Shown piece by piece: positions 21,079-32,491 of a DNA stretch of 64,000 bases. The DNA is from Saccharum officinarum (taxonomy: Eukaryota; Streptophyta; Magnoliopsida; Poales; Poaceae). Each line of letters opens with the position of its first letter. Position 1 is the first letter of the stretch. Below the pieces are notes generated by a model, which ran no database searches, was not told where the DNA came from, and worked only from the letters and a program-made list of their open reading frames with translations. Position numbers and translations under genes: made by a program. Where the stretch lies: the NCBI GenBank assembly GCA_020631735.1, contig CM036215.1, positions 13,232,346 through 13,296,345 of the forward strand, given 5' to 3'.

Positions 21079-23536
21079 CTAAGGATCTGACAGGGGAACA
21101 GACAGAGTCGAGTCAGGTGCCGAGGAGCGCGTAGTAATCATAAACTGAGAAGTGTCTCCCTCGGACTCGGAGCTATCAGGCTGACCCTCTGAAGAAGCAC
21201 GCGGCTGTGAAGCGGTCTGGGTCTGAGCAACAGGAACAGGTACTGACGAAGTAGCAACAAGTGGAGCAGTCTCTGTGACCTGAGCCTGAAGTGAGCCAAT
21301 AGCTGGGGGATCTGTCGAGGCAACGGATGAAGGAACTGTCTCTGTAGTGCCCGTCCCTGTCACAAGAGGAACAACTGCCTCTGAAGCTGACAACCCTGAT
21401 GAAGTAGCAAAAGTAGTGTGCGAGGGCGTCGGCTGACCAGTCAACTCGCTATATGTGGCACTAAGATCAATGAAAGGTGTGCTAGTCAAAAGGTGAGGGC
21501 GAGGCTGGTCTGAAGGAGTAAATCCCGTCTGAATAGGCGTGTAGCTTGGGGTCTGGAACGACTGAGGGACCTGCAGCTGTGGAGAGGTGAACTGAAAGCT
21601 TGGCTGTCCCTGACTCGAAGGTCCACTAGACTGTAAGGCTGAAGTCAGGACAGATGCAGGTGGAGGAACCCCAACTGTGACTAGGTGACGCAGAAGATCC
21701 AAGTACTGCTGCTGGCTAGCTGCACTCTGTCGCTGCATCTCATACTGCTGACGCTGCATCTTGACTTGCTGGCGCTGTATCTCAAGCTACTGTCTCTGGA
21801 ACTCATCCTGTCGAGCCTGAATCTGTGCAAAGGCTGCAGCGGTGTCCTGAGCCTGCCTCTGTAGCTGAAGCTCCTGTCGCTCCTGTGCCTGGGTCAGCCT
21901 CTCAAGAATAGCCACCATGGCTGGGTCTGAGCGGGAGGCTAAACCAGAGCCACCGGCCTCGTGGTCGTGAGGCCAAGGAGACCGATACCTGGGGATAGGC
22001 TGATAATCCTCGTCAGTGCTGTCAGAGGCCTCATCCTCAGCTATATCAGCGGGCTGAGCATCTAAATCTGCAAGCTCTGCCTCAGCAAGACCCTGTACGG
22101 TCGTGTCCTGCTCAGCCGCTGTCTCAGGCACCTGAGGTCTCTCTCTCTGTCCTGGTATAGGGGCCTGCTCTCTCGTAACTGAAGCCCATAGCTGACGGAT
22201 ATCATACTCAGGAAAAAGCAGTGGTAGTATCATATATCTCAGCTCTAATCTCTGCAGGAAGCTCAAGGGCAGATCTGATGATGAAGCAAATCCAATGAGC
22301 ATAGGGCAGCTGACGGTGTCCCTTGAAGGCCTCTGCCAGGGTGTCCTCCATCTCACTAAGCATAAGATCCCAAATGTCAAAAGGTGTCTGTGAGAGGAGG
22401 TGGTGAACAACCCATAGCTGCATCCTGGTCAATCCCTCTCTGTAACCAAGCCTGGGAAGAAGAGTACGCCTGACAATAGCATCCAGAACTCGGGCAAGCG
22501 GTGTCAAACTGGCAGGTGTGCGACGAGACCCTTCGCCAAAAGGCTCACGGAAGCAGGGTCGGATCAGATCTGTAGGTGGCACAGTAACGCCATGAGGGCG
22601 TCTAGGTGGAGCTGTCTGACCGAAACAGAGCTGGTGGATCTTCGTGTCTGAAGCTGGGAGTCTCAGAATCTCCCGCACTCTTGTGTTGTATAGTCTACGG
22701 TCGCGACCTCGGAATGCAAAGTGTATGAACTCATGGGCCGGATCAATCCATAGTGAAGCATAGAACTCCCTAACCCAAGTGCCACAGTATGCACCTGTCC
22801 GTCCAAGAAAATCTGACAAGCCCGGTAGAAAGGATAGGTGCGGACGAAGCTGCTCACCCACTACCTCACACAAGTGACTCAATGCGACAGACCCTCTGTG
22901 GTCGAAAGGTAATGCCACTGTCAACATAAGCTCTGTAGAAATCCTCCTGTAGAGGAGTATAGAAACCCTCTGAAGCTCTGGAGTCCCTCTGAGGTGGGAA
23001 CCACCGGCTGACCTTAACAAATCTCAACCCTTGCACCTGATGTGTTGTAGCACCTCTCAAGTCAAAGTGCTCGACAGGGGGTGAACCTCTTACCCTGGGA
23101 GGTGGACGTCCTCCATGACGCTGGCCCTCTGGCCTAGGAGTCACCTGAGCTCGTGTGCGTGTGGAGCGACGACGCGGTGGAGTCTGAGCTGGCTGCTCCT
23201 CTGTCCCCTCTGGAGCCTCTGCAGGTGGATCGACTGACATAGCATCTGCATCCTCTGTCACCTATGTGCCCTCAGTGGCCTCAGTAGTCTCTGTACCAAG
23301 CTGTCGACCTTCAAGATGAAAGCGACGCTCGCAATGCGTATACCACTGCTCCTGCCTCCCCTCTCTACCTGCTCTGCTGCATCTGCAACTGTCTGAGCTA
23401 TCTCTGCATCTGTGAGGGTCTTCTTCTTCTTTCTGGCCATAATCTTTTTGCGCTTGCCACACGCAACCTCAGACAGACGAGGAGGACTGTCGTCCCCGTC
23501 ACTAGGAGCACCACCAGCGTTCTTGCACCGCACCAT
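21079..23536 (-). pseudogene. env-like extra ORF of Sirevirus C, broken
   Basis: This is the same frame as 2886-5341, starting MVRCKNAGG at 23536. Breaks are a 1-nt deletion near 23335 (RSSGIRI then out of frame), a 1-nt insertion near 22875 (CRIESLV then stop), a frame change near 22210, and TAG at about 21787 where copy A has CAG. The C-terminal half is open (21079-21759) and shows a Gln-rich coiled-coil-like stretch (MQRQQYEMQRQ) and a Ser/Thr/Pro/Gln-rich tail. Because the two copies carry mostly different lesions, the ancestral frame was about 800 codons long. Its role is unknown, and no membrane segment or signal peptide is visible. Confidence 0.7.
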
Positions 23537-24330
23537 GCTATCAAACTATCGGGAATCCTCTGAAAGATGATGAACTGTCACTCAAGAGGCTTGGCCTCAA
23601 TCCGTATCCGCAGGCTTGGCCTCGGATTAAACCACTGAACTGCTGTCACCCCAACACACCAACAAACTCGCTGAAAAGACGGAATAGATGGATCTACTAT
23701 AAGCAACATATATAATCTAAAAGGTACGAAATCCTAAGGATAGCAAGCATATAAGATGAGATGTGAATCGAACAGCGAAGGCTACCTCGGATCGATGAGA
23801 ACTCGGTGACGAGTGAGATGACCTAGTTTCACGAGATTTCTCGAACACACCAGATGACTCACGGAGAAGATGTCACGCGGAGACACCTTGACGACGAACA
23901 ATCGCAACGAAACCCCACAAGATTAGGGCTAGGGTTAGGGCACGCTCGGAGGCGGTCACGGTGACTGTGATGGAGGAGCTGGCGAGGCCTAGGGTTTTTG
24001 GTGCGGGCCTACAGAGGTAGAGCACGGGCGAGACGCGGGCGAAGGTGGCGCGCAAGGGCCGCGCAGACGGCGCAAAGCTAGGGCGGTGCGCGGCTAGGGC
24101 AGTGCAGGCGGGCGGCGTGCGGACGGTAGTGCGGGCGGGCGGCGCGCGAATGGTCAGCGATGCGCGCGGTGGCTCAGTGCTGCAGAGGAGGACGGCGGGA
24201 AGGAGAAGGCACGGGCACGGCGGCGCTCGGCGAACTAGGGCACAGTCTCAGTGAGTTGGACGCGGCGGCGGGCGGACGAGAAAGAAAACGGATCAAAGAC
24301 GGAAGCTTATAAGAGGACTCAGATCTGCTC
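23537..24330 (-). promoter_or_regulatory. leader with candidate intron upstream of the env-like frame (C)
   Basis: Counterpart of 2040-2885. The candidate intron is 23671-23785 (minus; GT at 23785-23784, AG ending at 23671). It includes a GC-rich block with TTAGGGCTAGGGTTAGGG at about 23925-23942. Conservation of both splice sites between A and C is the main evidence. Confidence 0.5.
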
Positions 24331-24334
24331 GGCA

Positions 24335-24690
24335 CGCACTGACCGGACGCGGTGGTCAAATGACCGGACGCGGTGGTGCAGCGTCCGGTCACACTCCAGT
24401 AAGCTCCTGGAGCGACCGGACGCGTCCGGTTAGGACTGACCGGACGCGGACAGAGTCCGGTCGAGGGTTACCCGGGAAAGTCATCGCGAATGACCGGACG
24501 CGGTGGTGGTTACCGGGACCGGACGCGGTGGTCAAAAGCAGCGCGTCCGGTTCAGCGTCTGGTCACTAAATCAGGAGTTGGTCTTCTGGATGACTGGACG
24601 TGCTGGTGGTCGCTGGGACCGGACGCGGTGGTGAAGCATCACTACGTCCGGTGCAGCGTCCGGTTCAGCGTCCGGTCACTGTTTTTCGCC
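24335..24690 (-). repeat. CCGGAC palindrome cluster between pol and env-like frame (C)
   Basis: Many GACCGGACGCGG and GCGTCCGGT units, the counterpart of 1650-2010. Unit content differs slightly between the copies. Confidence 0.8.
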
Positions 24691-25171
24691 CTTCTTCATT
24701 CCAAACTTTGACGCGACTTCTCTCAATCAAGTTCCAATTCAAAGAGACACAAATAAACACCAATTGGAACATGATAAGAGTGACCTCACTCAAACCCTCA
24801 AGTTTCTCAAAATAGTTTGCCTTAGGCTAATATTATTTTTAGGAAAATAGGCAACAAACACCCGAGGAGCAACGTATGGCCATGCAATAGAGTTTTTGAA
24901 CCCTTGGGAGCATCAAAATGCTCTCTCTACCCATGGACGAACACAGAGGTTGCTCAAAGCCAAACCGAATAGAAACGACAAAGCAACAACCATGCAAGTG
25001 CAATGCAAAACAAGTAAGTAAAGCTAGATTGCTTGTCAAGTTTGATCCACGATTAGGCTTCTTCACTCCTCCAAAGGAGGGTTATCGTAACCGTGTTAGC
25101 CAAGCCCTAGATGCATTGCAGGTAATTAAACATGACATATAATACAATGCAATGCAAGGGACAATACAAGC

Positions 25172-28100
25172 TCATTTTTTAAAGTTGCTAGAGTCAAGCA
25201 CATTGAGTTCACTTCTCAACCTACAAAAGGTAGTTTCATCCAAAGGTTTAGTGAAGATATCCGCTAATTGATTTTCACTTCTTACACCTTCTAGTGATAT
25301 ATCATTTTTAGCAACGTGATCTCTTAGAAAGTGGTGGCGGATATCAATGTGCTTGGTGCGAGAGTGTTGTACCGGATTATTAGCAATTTTAATGGCACTT
25401 TCATTATCACATAAAAGTGGCACCTTTTCAAGAACAATTCCATAGTCTAGGAGGGTTTGTTTCATGTATAAGATTTGTGCACAACAAGCCCCCGCGGCAA
25501 TGTATTCCGCCTCGGCAGTGGACAAAGCCACACTATTTTGCTTTTTAGATGACCAAGATACTAAAGACCTTCCAAGCAAATGGCACCCTCCGGATGTGCT
25601 TTTTCTATCAATTTTGCAACCGGCATAATCCGAATCGGAATAGCCAACTAGTTGGAATCTAGCTCCTTTGGGATACCAAAGACCAATGCTTGGGGTGTGC
25701 TTAAGATATCTTAAGATTCTTTTTACGGCACTTAAGTGAGGTTCTTTAGGGCACGCTTGAAAGCGAGCACACATGCACACACTAAACATGATATCGGGCC
25801 TAGATGCGGTAAGGTACAACAAACTACCAATCATAGAATGGTAGAGAGTTTGATCAACCGGTTTACCTCCCTCATCTAGGTCGAGATGTCCATTAGATGG
25901 CATTGGGGTCTTGATTGGTTTGCATTCTTCCATCTTGAACCTTTTGAGAAGATCCTTGGTATACTTTTCTTGAGAGATGAAAATCCCTTCTCTCATTTGC
26001 TTGACTTGAAAACCAAGGAAGAATGTGAGCTCACCAATCATAGACATCTCGAACTCCTTCGACATCAATTTACTAAATTCCTTGCAATATTCTTCATTTG
26101 TTGATCCGAAGATGATATCATCAACATACACTTGACAAATGAAGATCTCCCCATTAAGCTTCTTGGTGAAAAGTGTGGTGTCGACCTTCCCAATGGTGAA
26201 GCCCTTCTCAATGAGGAAGTCCCGGAGGCGCTCATACCACGCTCTAGGGGCTTGCTTGAGCCCATATAGCGCCTTGGACAACCTATAAACATGATTAGGA
26301 TATCTAGGGTCTTCAAACCCGGGAGGTTGATTAACATAGACTAGTTCATTTATGAAGCCATTTAAGAATGCACTTTTCACATCCATTTGATATAGTTTCA
26401 TATCATGATGTGATGCATATGCAAGGAGGATACGAATGGCTTCAAGTCTTGCAACGGGTGCAAAGGTCTCTCCAAAATCAAGACCTTCAACTTGAGAGAA
26501 CCCCTTTGCAACTAGTCTTGCCTTGTTCCTCACAACTACGCCTTGGTCATCTTGCTTGTTGCGGAACATCCACTTGGTTCTAATGACTCTTGCCCCTTTA
26601 GGATGCTCTTCAAGTGTCCATACTTGATTTCAGGCGAAGTTGTTCAATTCTTCATGCATAGCATTCACCCAATTCAGATCTTGAAGAGCTTCTTCTACAT
26701 TCTTAGGTTCAACACAAGAGACAAAAGAGTGATGTTCAACAAAAGAGGCAAGCTTTTGAGATCGAGTCATTACTCCCTTAGAAGGACTCCCTATGATGAG
26801 ATCTTGTGGATGAGCTTGAAGTAGAGGTGAGTTTCTTCTATCAACCACTTGAGGAGGTGGATGGGGAGCATCAACATCTTGTGCTTGTGCCTCGGCTTGT
26901 TCATGAGAGACATAAGTGTCTTCATTTTCAACTCTCTTATTCTTGTCATCATCTTGAGGCACATGTGATGAAGATGGTGGATCAATAATTTGTACATCGT
27001 CTTCATCATCTTTTGGCTTGATGTCTCCCACCGGCATGTTCTTCATTGCCTCCCTCAAGGGTTCATCACCTACATCATCACAATTCTCAATTGCTCCTTG
27101 GGAGCCATTAGATTCATCAAATTCCACATCATATGTTTCTTCAACCAAACCGGTGGCATGGTTAAATACTCTATATGCTTTGGACTTTGATGAGTAACCA
27201 ACAAGAAAACCAATATCACAACGTCTTTGAAACTTCCCTAGGTGTTGACGCTTCTTGTAGATGTAGCATTTGCAACCAAACACCCGAAAGATTGAGACGT
27301 CCGGCTTCTTCCCATTAAGCAACTCATAGGGGGTCTTGCCAAGAAACTTTTGTAGGAAGAGGCGATTTGAAGCATAGCATGCGGTGTTGATTGCCTCGGC
27401 CCACAACATCTCCGGAGTATTGTACTCATCTAACATTGTTCTTGCAAGAGTGATCAAAGTCCGGTTCTTTCTCTCAACTACACCATTTTGTTGAGGAGTG
27501 TAGGTTGAAGAAACTTCATGCTTGATTCCAATTTCATCACAATAAGCTTCAATGTTGGTGTTGTCAAACTCTTTGCCATTGTCACTTCTAATCTTCTTTA
27601 TCTTGACTTCAAATTCATTTTGAGCTCTCTTTGCAAACTTCTTGAAACAATTGGCCACTTCGGATTTGTCATGAAGAAAGAAGGTCCATGTGTACCTTGA
27701 GTAGTCATCCACTATCACAAGACAATAGAGATTACCACCCAAGCTCTTATAGGTTGTAGGCCCAAACAAATCCATGTGTAGAAGTTCTAGCACTCTTGAA
27801 GTTGACATGAAAGCTTTGGTTGGATGAGTGTTTGCAACTTGTTTGCCTGCTTGACATGCACTACAAGGTTTGTCCTTTTCAAACTTTACATCCTTCAATC
27901 CTCTCACTAATTCTTTCTTCAATAGCTTGTTGAGAGTGTTCATTCCAACATGAGCAAGCCTCCTATGCCAAAGCCATCCAAGTGAGGTCTTGGTGAATAA
28001 ACATGTCATCAAGTTTGCATCTTCGGAGGTGAAGTCAACAAGATAAAGATTATTGTATCTAAAGCCTTTGAATATCACTTGCTTGTCATCTATCTTTGAA

Positions 28101-28396
28101 ACTACCACTTCATTTGGTGTGAACAAGCATTGGAAGCCAAGGTCACAAAGTTGCCCAACGGATAATAAGTTGAAACTCAAAGAAGCAACATAGAGCACAT
28201 TTGAGAGTGAGTGATCATTTGATATTGCAATCTTGCATATACCCTTGACTTTGCTCTTTGAATTATCTCCAAATGTGATCTTCTCTTGACATATCCCATT
28301 CTCTTCAATGGAGGTGAACATACGAGGATCACCGGTCATATGTTGAGTGCAACCACTATCAATAACCCAATGAGATCCACCGGTCTTGTAGTTCAC
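25172..28396 (-). pseudogene. pol: copia pol: protease, integrase, reverse transcriptase, RNase H (one stop)
   Basis: Encodes protease (WVIDSGCTQHMTGD), integrase with its zinc module (WHRRLAHVGMNTL...CSACQAGKQ), catalytic HMDLFGP, RSDNGKEF and NGVVERKNR, a variable acidic linker, RT ([19 protein letters not shown]) and RNase H ([31 protein letters not shown]). The only disabling change is TGA at 26630-26632, between the linker and RT, in a place where CGA is likely (NNF-x-NQVWTLE); the frame then continues to the stop at 25172. It is about 1070 codons in total. Pol is in the same frame as gag but separated by three in-frame stops (28460, 28424 and 28397), so its expression would need readthrough, frameshifting or splicing. 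Confidence 0.93.
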
Positions 28397-28459
28397 CTAC
28401 ACACAAGAGATCAAGCTTTTTGTTTAGGGACCCACACTTGAGAGGGACCCTTGACTTTC

Positions 28460-30754
28460 TCAACTAGTGACTTGGCAACCCATATTTTTAGGCCTATTCT
28501 TGTTTGGGGGACCCAAGAACATAACTTTCAACTTTCCATTTGAATCTTTTCTTAGCATGTAATGAGCATTGAAGGCAAAGGGTCTAGCATGCTTGGGCAA
28601 GGGTTGTGGTGGTGGAGTATTACACTCATGTGCAAAGTGACCTTCTTGTCCACACTCAACACATCTCTTTGGCTTGGGCTTTGACTTGCTTTGTTGTTGT
28701 TGAGCTTTTGCCTTCTTCTCTTGATTTGCCAAGTACCCAATATCACTTCTATCCATCTTCATTACGGTGTTCATGAGTAGCTCACTTTGCAAATATTGAC
28801 CTCTTGTGAACTTGCTTAGGCCGGTTTTGAGATGCTCTTTCTCTTGCTTGAGCTTTTTGTTTTCTTCAATGAGTGATTCATTTGTTGTTTGCTTCTCAAG
28901 AGCCATCAAACCTTTTAGCGTCTTGTTCTCACTTGCAAGCTTCTCATTTTCACTCTTGATCTTGGCATAATCATCATAATTGCTTGACTCAACCACACTC
29001 TTGCCTTTGCTACTAGAACCTTGCTCAATGCTTTCAATAATCAAGTCATCACATGATGTAGCTATATCACACTTAACAACTTTGTTAGTAGCATCATGTG
29101 TCTCAAGAGCAAGTTCATTAGCAACCAAAAGACTATCATAGTCAATTTTCAATGTTGTATATTTGTCTTTTAGAGAGTTATGCCTAGTGATGAGCTCATC
29201 ATGCTTCTTCTCAAGTTTATCATGTTGATCTCTAAGCTCTTTATTAGAAGTTTTGAGCTCCTTGAGAGTGGAAGACATAATTTCATTTTGATCTTTGAGC
29301 TCACCACTAGCCTTTTGAGCACTTTCAAGCTTAGATGAGGGTGATTCATTTTCGTTTTGAAGTTCATCATTTTCATTTCTAGTCCTTCTTATGACTTTAG
29401 TGTATTTGTTTAACAATTTTACAAGTTCATCATAAGAAGGTGCATCATATTCATCATCACTATCACTATCATCATCATCATCACTATCATAGTTTTGTAC
29501 CTTTTGATCACCCTTGGCCATAAGGCATAGGTGAGTAGTGGACGATAATGGTGATGGAGGCGGTGAAGGTGGTGATGAAGATGTCGGTGAAGATGATGGC
29601 CCCATTACAAATGCGGCAACCTTCTCTTTCTCATCATTGCTTTCATCTTCGGAGGACTCACAAGATGATTCAATATCGGTGAGCCAATCACCAACAATGT
29701 ATGCTTTTTCTCCCTTCTTCTTGTGGAACTCCTTCTTCTTGCCATCCTTCTTCTTGTATGGCTTGTTTTTCTTCCTCTCTTCTTCTTCATCGCTTGAATC
29801 ATTTTTCTTGCCCTTGTTCTTGTTCTTGTACTTGTCTTTTGGAGGTCTAGGGCATTGATGAGCTAAGTGGCCAAGTTCACCACAATTGTAGCAATCCATC
29901 TCCGAGATTGGCTTTCTTTTGCTACTTGTGAAGAATTTCTTTTTCTTGCCATCGAACTTGATGCCACTCTTGTTGAGCTTCTTTAGCATTTTGGTGGTCT
30001 TCCTCACCATGAGTGCAAGTGATTCATCATCAACATCACTTTCACTTGAGCTTTCTTGCACCATCATGGCTTGGCCCTTCTTCTTTTTCTTGTCATGGCT
30101 AGCTTTGAAGGCCAAGTCTTTCTTCTTGGAAGATGATGAGCCCTCTTCCGGAGTGATGTGCATGTACATCTCATGAGCATTGATCTTCCCCAATACTTGT
30201 GTCGGTGTTGCGGTGGAGAGATCACTTTGGTGAAGCACGGTGACAATGTGACCATACTTCTCAACGGGAAGAACACTCAAGATCTTCCTTGCAACATTTG
30301 ATTGGCTCATTTTAGTGAGCCCAAGAGCATTGAGGTCCTCTACAAGAACATTTAGACGAGTGTACATGTCATTGGCACTTTCTTTGGGAAGCATCTCAAA
30401 AGAATTAATTTTCTTTAAAGCAATATGATAGTGTTCCTCACGCTCACTCTTAGTTCCCTCATGGAGAGCATAAAGGTTTTCCCACAATTCATGAGCGTTC
30501 TTTGCATTACGCATACGATTGAAGATATCCTTGCCTAAGCCCTGGTAGAGTGCATTTTTGGCTTTTGCATTCCACCGGTCGTACTTCTCCTCGTCACCAA
30601 TTGGGTTGGCGGGATCCTTGATAGCGGGAAGCCCTTGGGTTGCGGCTCTAAGACACCCAACATCTATGGCTTCGAGATACGCCTCCATGTGGATTTTCCA
30701 ATATGGAAAATCCTCCCCCTCAAAGGTGGGAGGTGGTCCTTCCCCGTTAGACAT
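28460..30754 (-). CDS. gag: Sirevirus Gag polyprotein (764 aa, open)
   Basis: Starts at ATG 30754 (MSNGEGPPPTFEGEDFPYWK), 54 bases downstream of the LTR, and is open throughout. Residues about 10-200 form the copia capsid-type domain (UBN2 family; WNAKAKNALYQGL, LHEGTKSEREEHY). A CCHC knuckle lies at 288-301 (CYNCGELGHLAHQC), followed by long Lys/Glu and Ser/Asp tracts, coiled coil at about 440-660 (KELKTSNKELRDQHDKLEKK) and a second CCHC at 698-711 (CVECGQEGHFAHEC). Gag builds the virus-like particle and binds element RNA. The large size with coiled coil and two knuckles fits Sireviruses. It is the only complete undamaged protein-coding frame over 700 codons in the window. Confidence 0.95.
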   Translation of the reverse strand: MSNGEGPPPTFEGEDFPYWKIHMEAYLEAIDVGCLRAATQGLPAIKDPANPIGDEEKYDRWNAKAKNALYQGLGKDIFNRMRNAKNAHELWENLYALHEGTKSEREEHYHIALKKINSFEMLPKESANDMYTRLNVLVEDLNALGLTKMSQSNVARKILSVLPVEKYGHIVTVLHQSDLSTATPTQVLGKINAHEMYMHITPEEGSSSSKKKDLAFKASHDKKKKKGQAMMVQESSSESDVDDESLALMVRKTTKMLKKLNKSGIKFDGKKKKFFTSSKRKPISEMDCYNCGELGHLAHQCPRPPKDKYKNKNKGKKNDSSDEEEERKKNKPYKKKDGKKKEFHKKKGEKAYIVGDWLTDIESSCESSEDESNDEKEKVAAFVMGPSSSPTSSSPPSPPPSPLSSTTHLCLMAKGDQKVQNYDSDDDDDSDSDDEYDAPSYDELVKLLNKYTKVIRRTRNENDELQNENESPSSKLESAQKASGELKDQNEIMSSTLKELKTSNKELRDQHDKLEKKHDELITRHNSLKDKYTTLKIDYDSLLVANELALETHDATNKVVKCDIATSCDDLIIESIEQGSSSKGKSVVESSNYDDYAKIKSENEKLASENKTLKGLMALEKQTTNESLIEENKKLKQEKEHLKTGLSKFTRGQYLQSELLMNTVMKMDRSDIGYLANQEKKAKAQQQQSKSKPKPKRCVECGQEGHFAHECNTPPPQPLPKHARPFAFNAHYMLRKDSNGKLKVMFLGPPNKNRPKNMGCQVTS

Positions 30755-30790
30755 CTTGCTCTAGGCGGTAAAGCCTAAACTAGGAGCAAC

Positions 30791-30805
30791 TCGGCTCCGA
30801 TACCA
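30791..30805 (-). promoter_or_regulatory. primer binding site of element C
   Basis: On the minus strand, TGGTATCGGAGCCGA starts two bases after the LTR end. It resembles the initiator-methionine tRNA site TGGTATCAGAGC used by plant copia elements, with one mismatch. Confidence 0.8.
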
Positions 30806-30807
30806 AT

Positions 30808-32486
30808 TGAAAGGATCAAGATGCCCAAGAGGAAGGGTGAATTGGGCTTCTCTAAAAATTAATTGCAAGAATTAAATCCTACAAGCCGGAATCCACCCCT
30901 AGTGCCTACTTGTGTTCCTAGATATTCTACCGGTAAAGAGTTTTGCACCCTAGTTTCCAATCCTAGTCTAGCATGGCAATTCTAGGAAAGTAAAACAAGC
31001 AATAAATGTAAATACGAGAAAGTAAATGCTTGAAAGTAAGGGCAAGGAACACGGCGATGTTTTTCCGAGGTATCGGAGAGTCGCCACTCCCCACTAGTCC
31101 TCGTTGGAGCACTCGCGCAAGGGTGTAGCTCCCCCTTGATCTGCGCAAGGATCAAGTGCTCTCTACGAGCTGATTCTTCGACACTCCGTCGCGGTGAATC
31201 GCCCAAAACCGCTCACAAGATGAGTTGGGTCATCCACAAGCTTCACCGGATGATCACCAAACTCCCAATCACCACCAAGCCGTCTAGGTGATGGCGATCA
31301 CCAAGAGTAACAAGCTAGAACTCTCACTTGACCAAAACGAGCCTAATGAGAAGGAGGATGCACACTTGCTACTCTCTAATCACTAGTGAGGAACTCTCAA
31401 GCTTTGATTCTCAAATCACACTCCTCACTAGAGCTCTTGCACTCCCTTGCACTCCAAAGGTGTTTCTCAGCTGAACAAATGAGCAAGAGACCTCTCAAAG
31501 AGGTGGTGGGGATGTATTTATACACCCCACAGTCGAAACGAACTGTTACCTGCCAACTCAGCAAAACGCGGGGTGACCGGACGCGCTGGTCGAAGTGACC
31601 GGACGCGCCGGTCGCACGTAACGGTCGAAATTCTAGAATTTTGACTGAGTGATCGGAGGCACCGCTCGAAGTGACCGGACGCGCTGGTCACTCGTAACGG
31701 TCGAAATTCTGAAATCTCGGCTGAGTGACCGGACACGCCGGTCAGGGGTGATCGGACACGTCCGATCGTGCAGGGAGCTTACTGTAACGAGATCAGACGC
31801 GCGACCGCGTCCGATCGGTGATGACCGGACGCGTCCGGTCGTCGTAGGACCTTACTGGAACGTGACCGGACGCGTCGATCACACCCAGGTCGCGTCCGAA
31901 CAGATGGTTTCCCTTAAGTGACACGTGTCGGTCTGACCACCGCGTTCGGTCCTCGCAAGGACCGCGTCCGGTCGTCAGCGCCGAAACGCAGTCGCGGTTT
32001 TGAACTGACCGGACACGCCGGTTAGACCGAGAACCGCGTCCGGTCAAGGGAAAAACTCTCTAAACACTCCGAAATGCGACGTAACTTGAACCAAGTTGCT
32101 TCCAACTGAACTTTGAGCTATTCTAGAGCTGCCTAGTGCTAAGTTTAACAAGTGTGCACCACACCTAAACATAAGACTCACCTAGGTCAAGCTACCCGCT
32201 CATGCTCCCCTTAATAGTACGGCCAAAAGAGAAAACGAAGATCCCCACGACTATTCCGAATGTAACTCAACACCTTGACATCCGGAACTAACCGTCCTTA
32301 ATCTTGACGTCACTCCTTTGAAAACCGAAACGATTTCCATCAGGGGGCATGAATACCATGGTGCCCAAAGCAGTTATCACCTCCATGACCTAACTTACCA
32401 AGGTTTCTGCAAAACACACGTTAGTCATGGTAATAAAGCGTTGTCATCAATTGTCGAAACCAACTCTCGGGGCCTAGATGCTTTCA
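30808..32486 (-). repeat. 5' LTR of element C
   Basis: 1679 bp from TGAAAGCATCTAGG (at 32486) to GATCCTTTCA (at 30808). TATAAATA is at 31515-31522 (minus) and the palindrome cluster at about 31570-32050. It holds one extra 22-bp unit (31575-31596, repeated at 31597-31618) relative to the 3' LTR. Confidence 0.95.
31515..31522 (-). promoter_or_regulatory. 5' LTR TATA box (C)
   Basis: TATAAATA on the minus strand, downstream of the CCGGAC cluster. It is the expected promoter of the gag-pol transcript. Confidence 0.8.
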
Positions 32487-32491
32487 AGCTC

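Larger units (their letters stand above)
18977..32486 (-). mobile_element. Sirevirus-type Ty1/copia retrotransposon C (complete)
   Basis: A full element of 13.5 kb: 5' LTR 30808-32486, primer site, gag, pol, spacer with palindromes, env-like frame, purine tracts, 3' LTR 18977-20633. It is flanked by a perfect 5-bp duplication AGCTC (18972-18976 and 32487-32491) and lies in the integrase frame of the Gypsy element. The LTRs are very similar; their lengths (1657 and 1679 bp) differ by exactly one 22-bp repeat unit. Gag is open, pol has one stop, and the env-like frame is broken, so it was probably active fairly recently but is not autonomous now. Confidence 0.95.
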
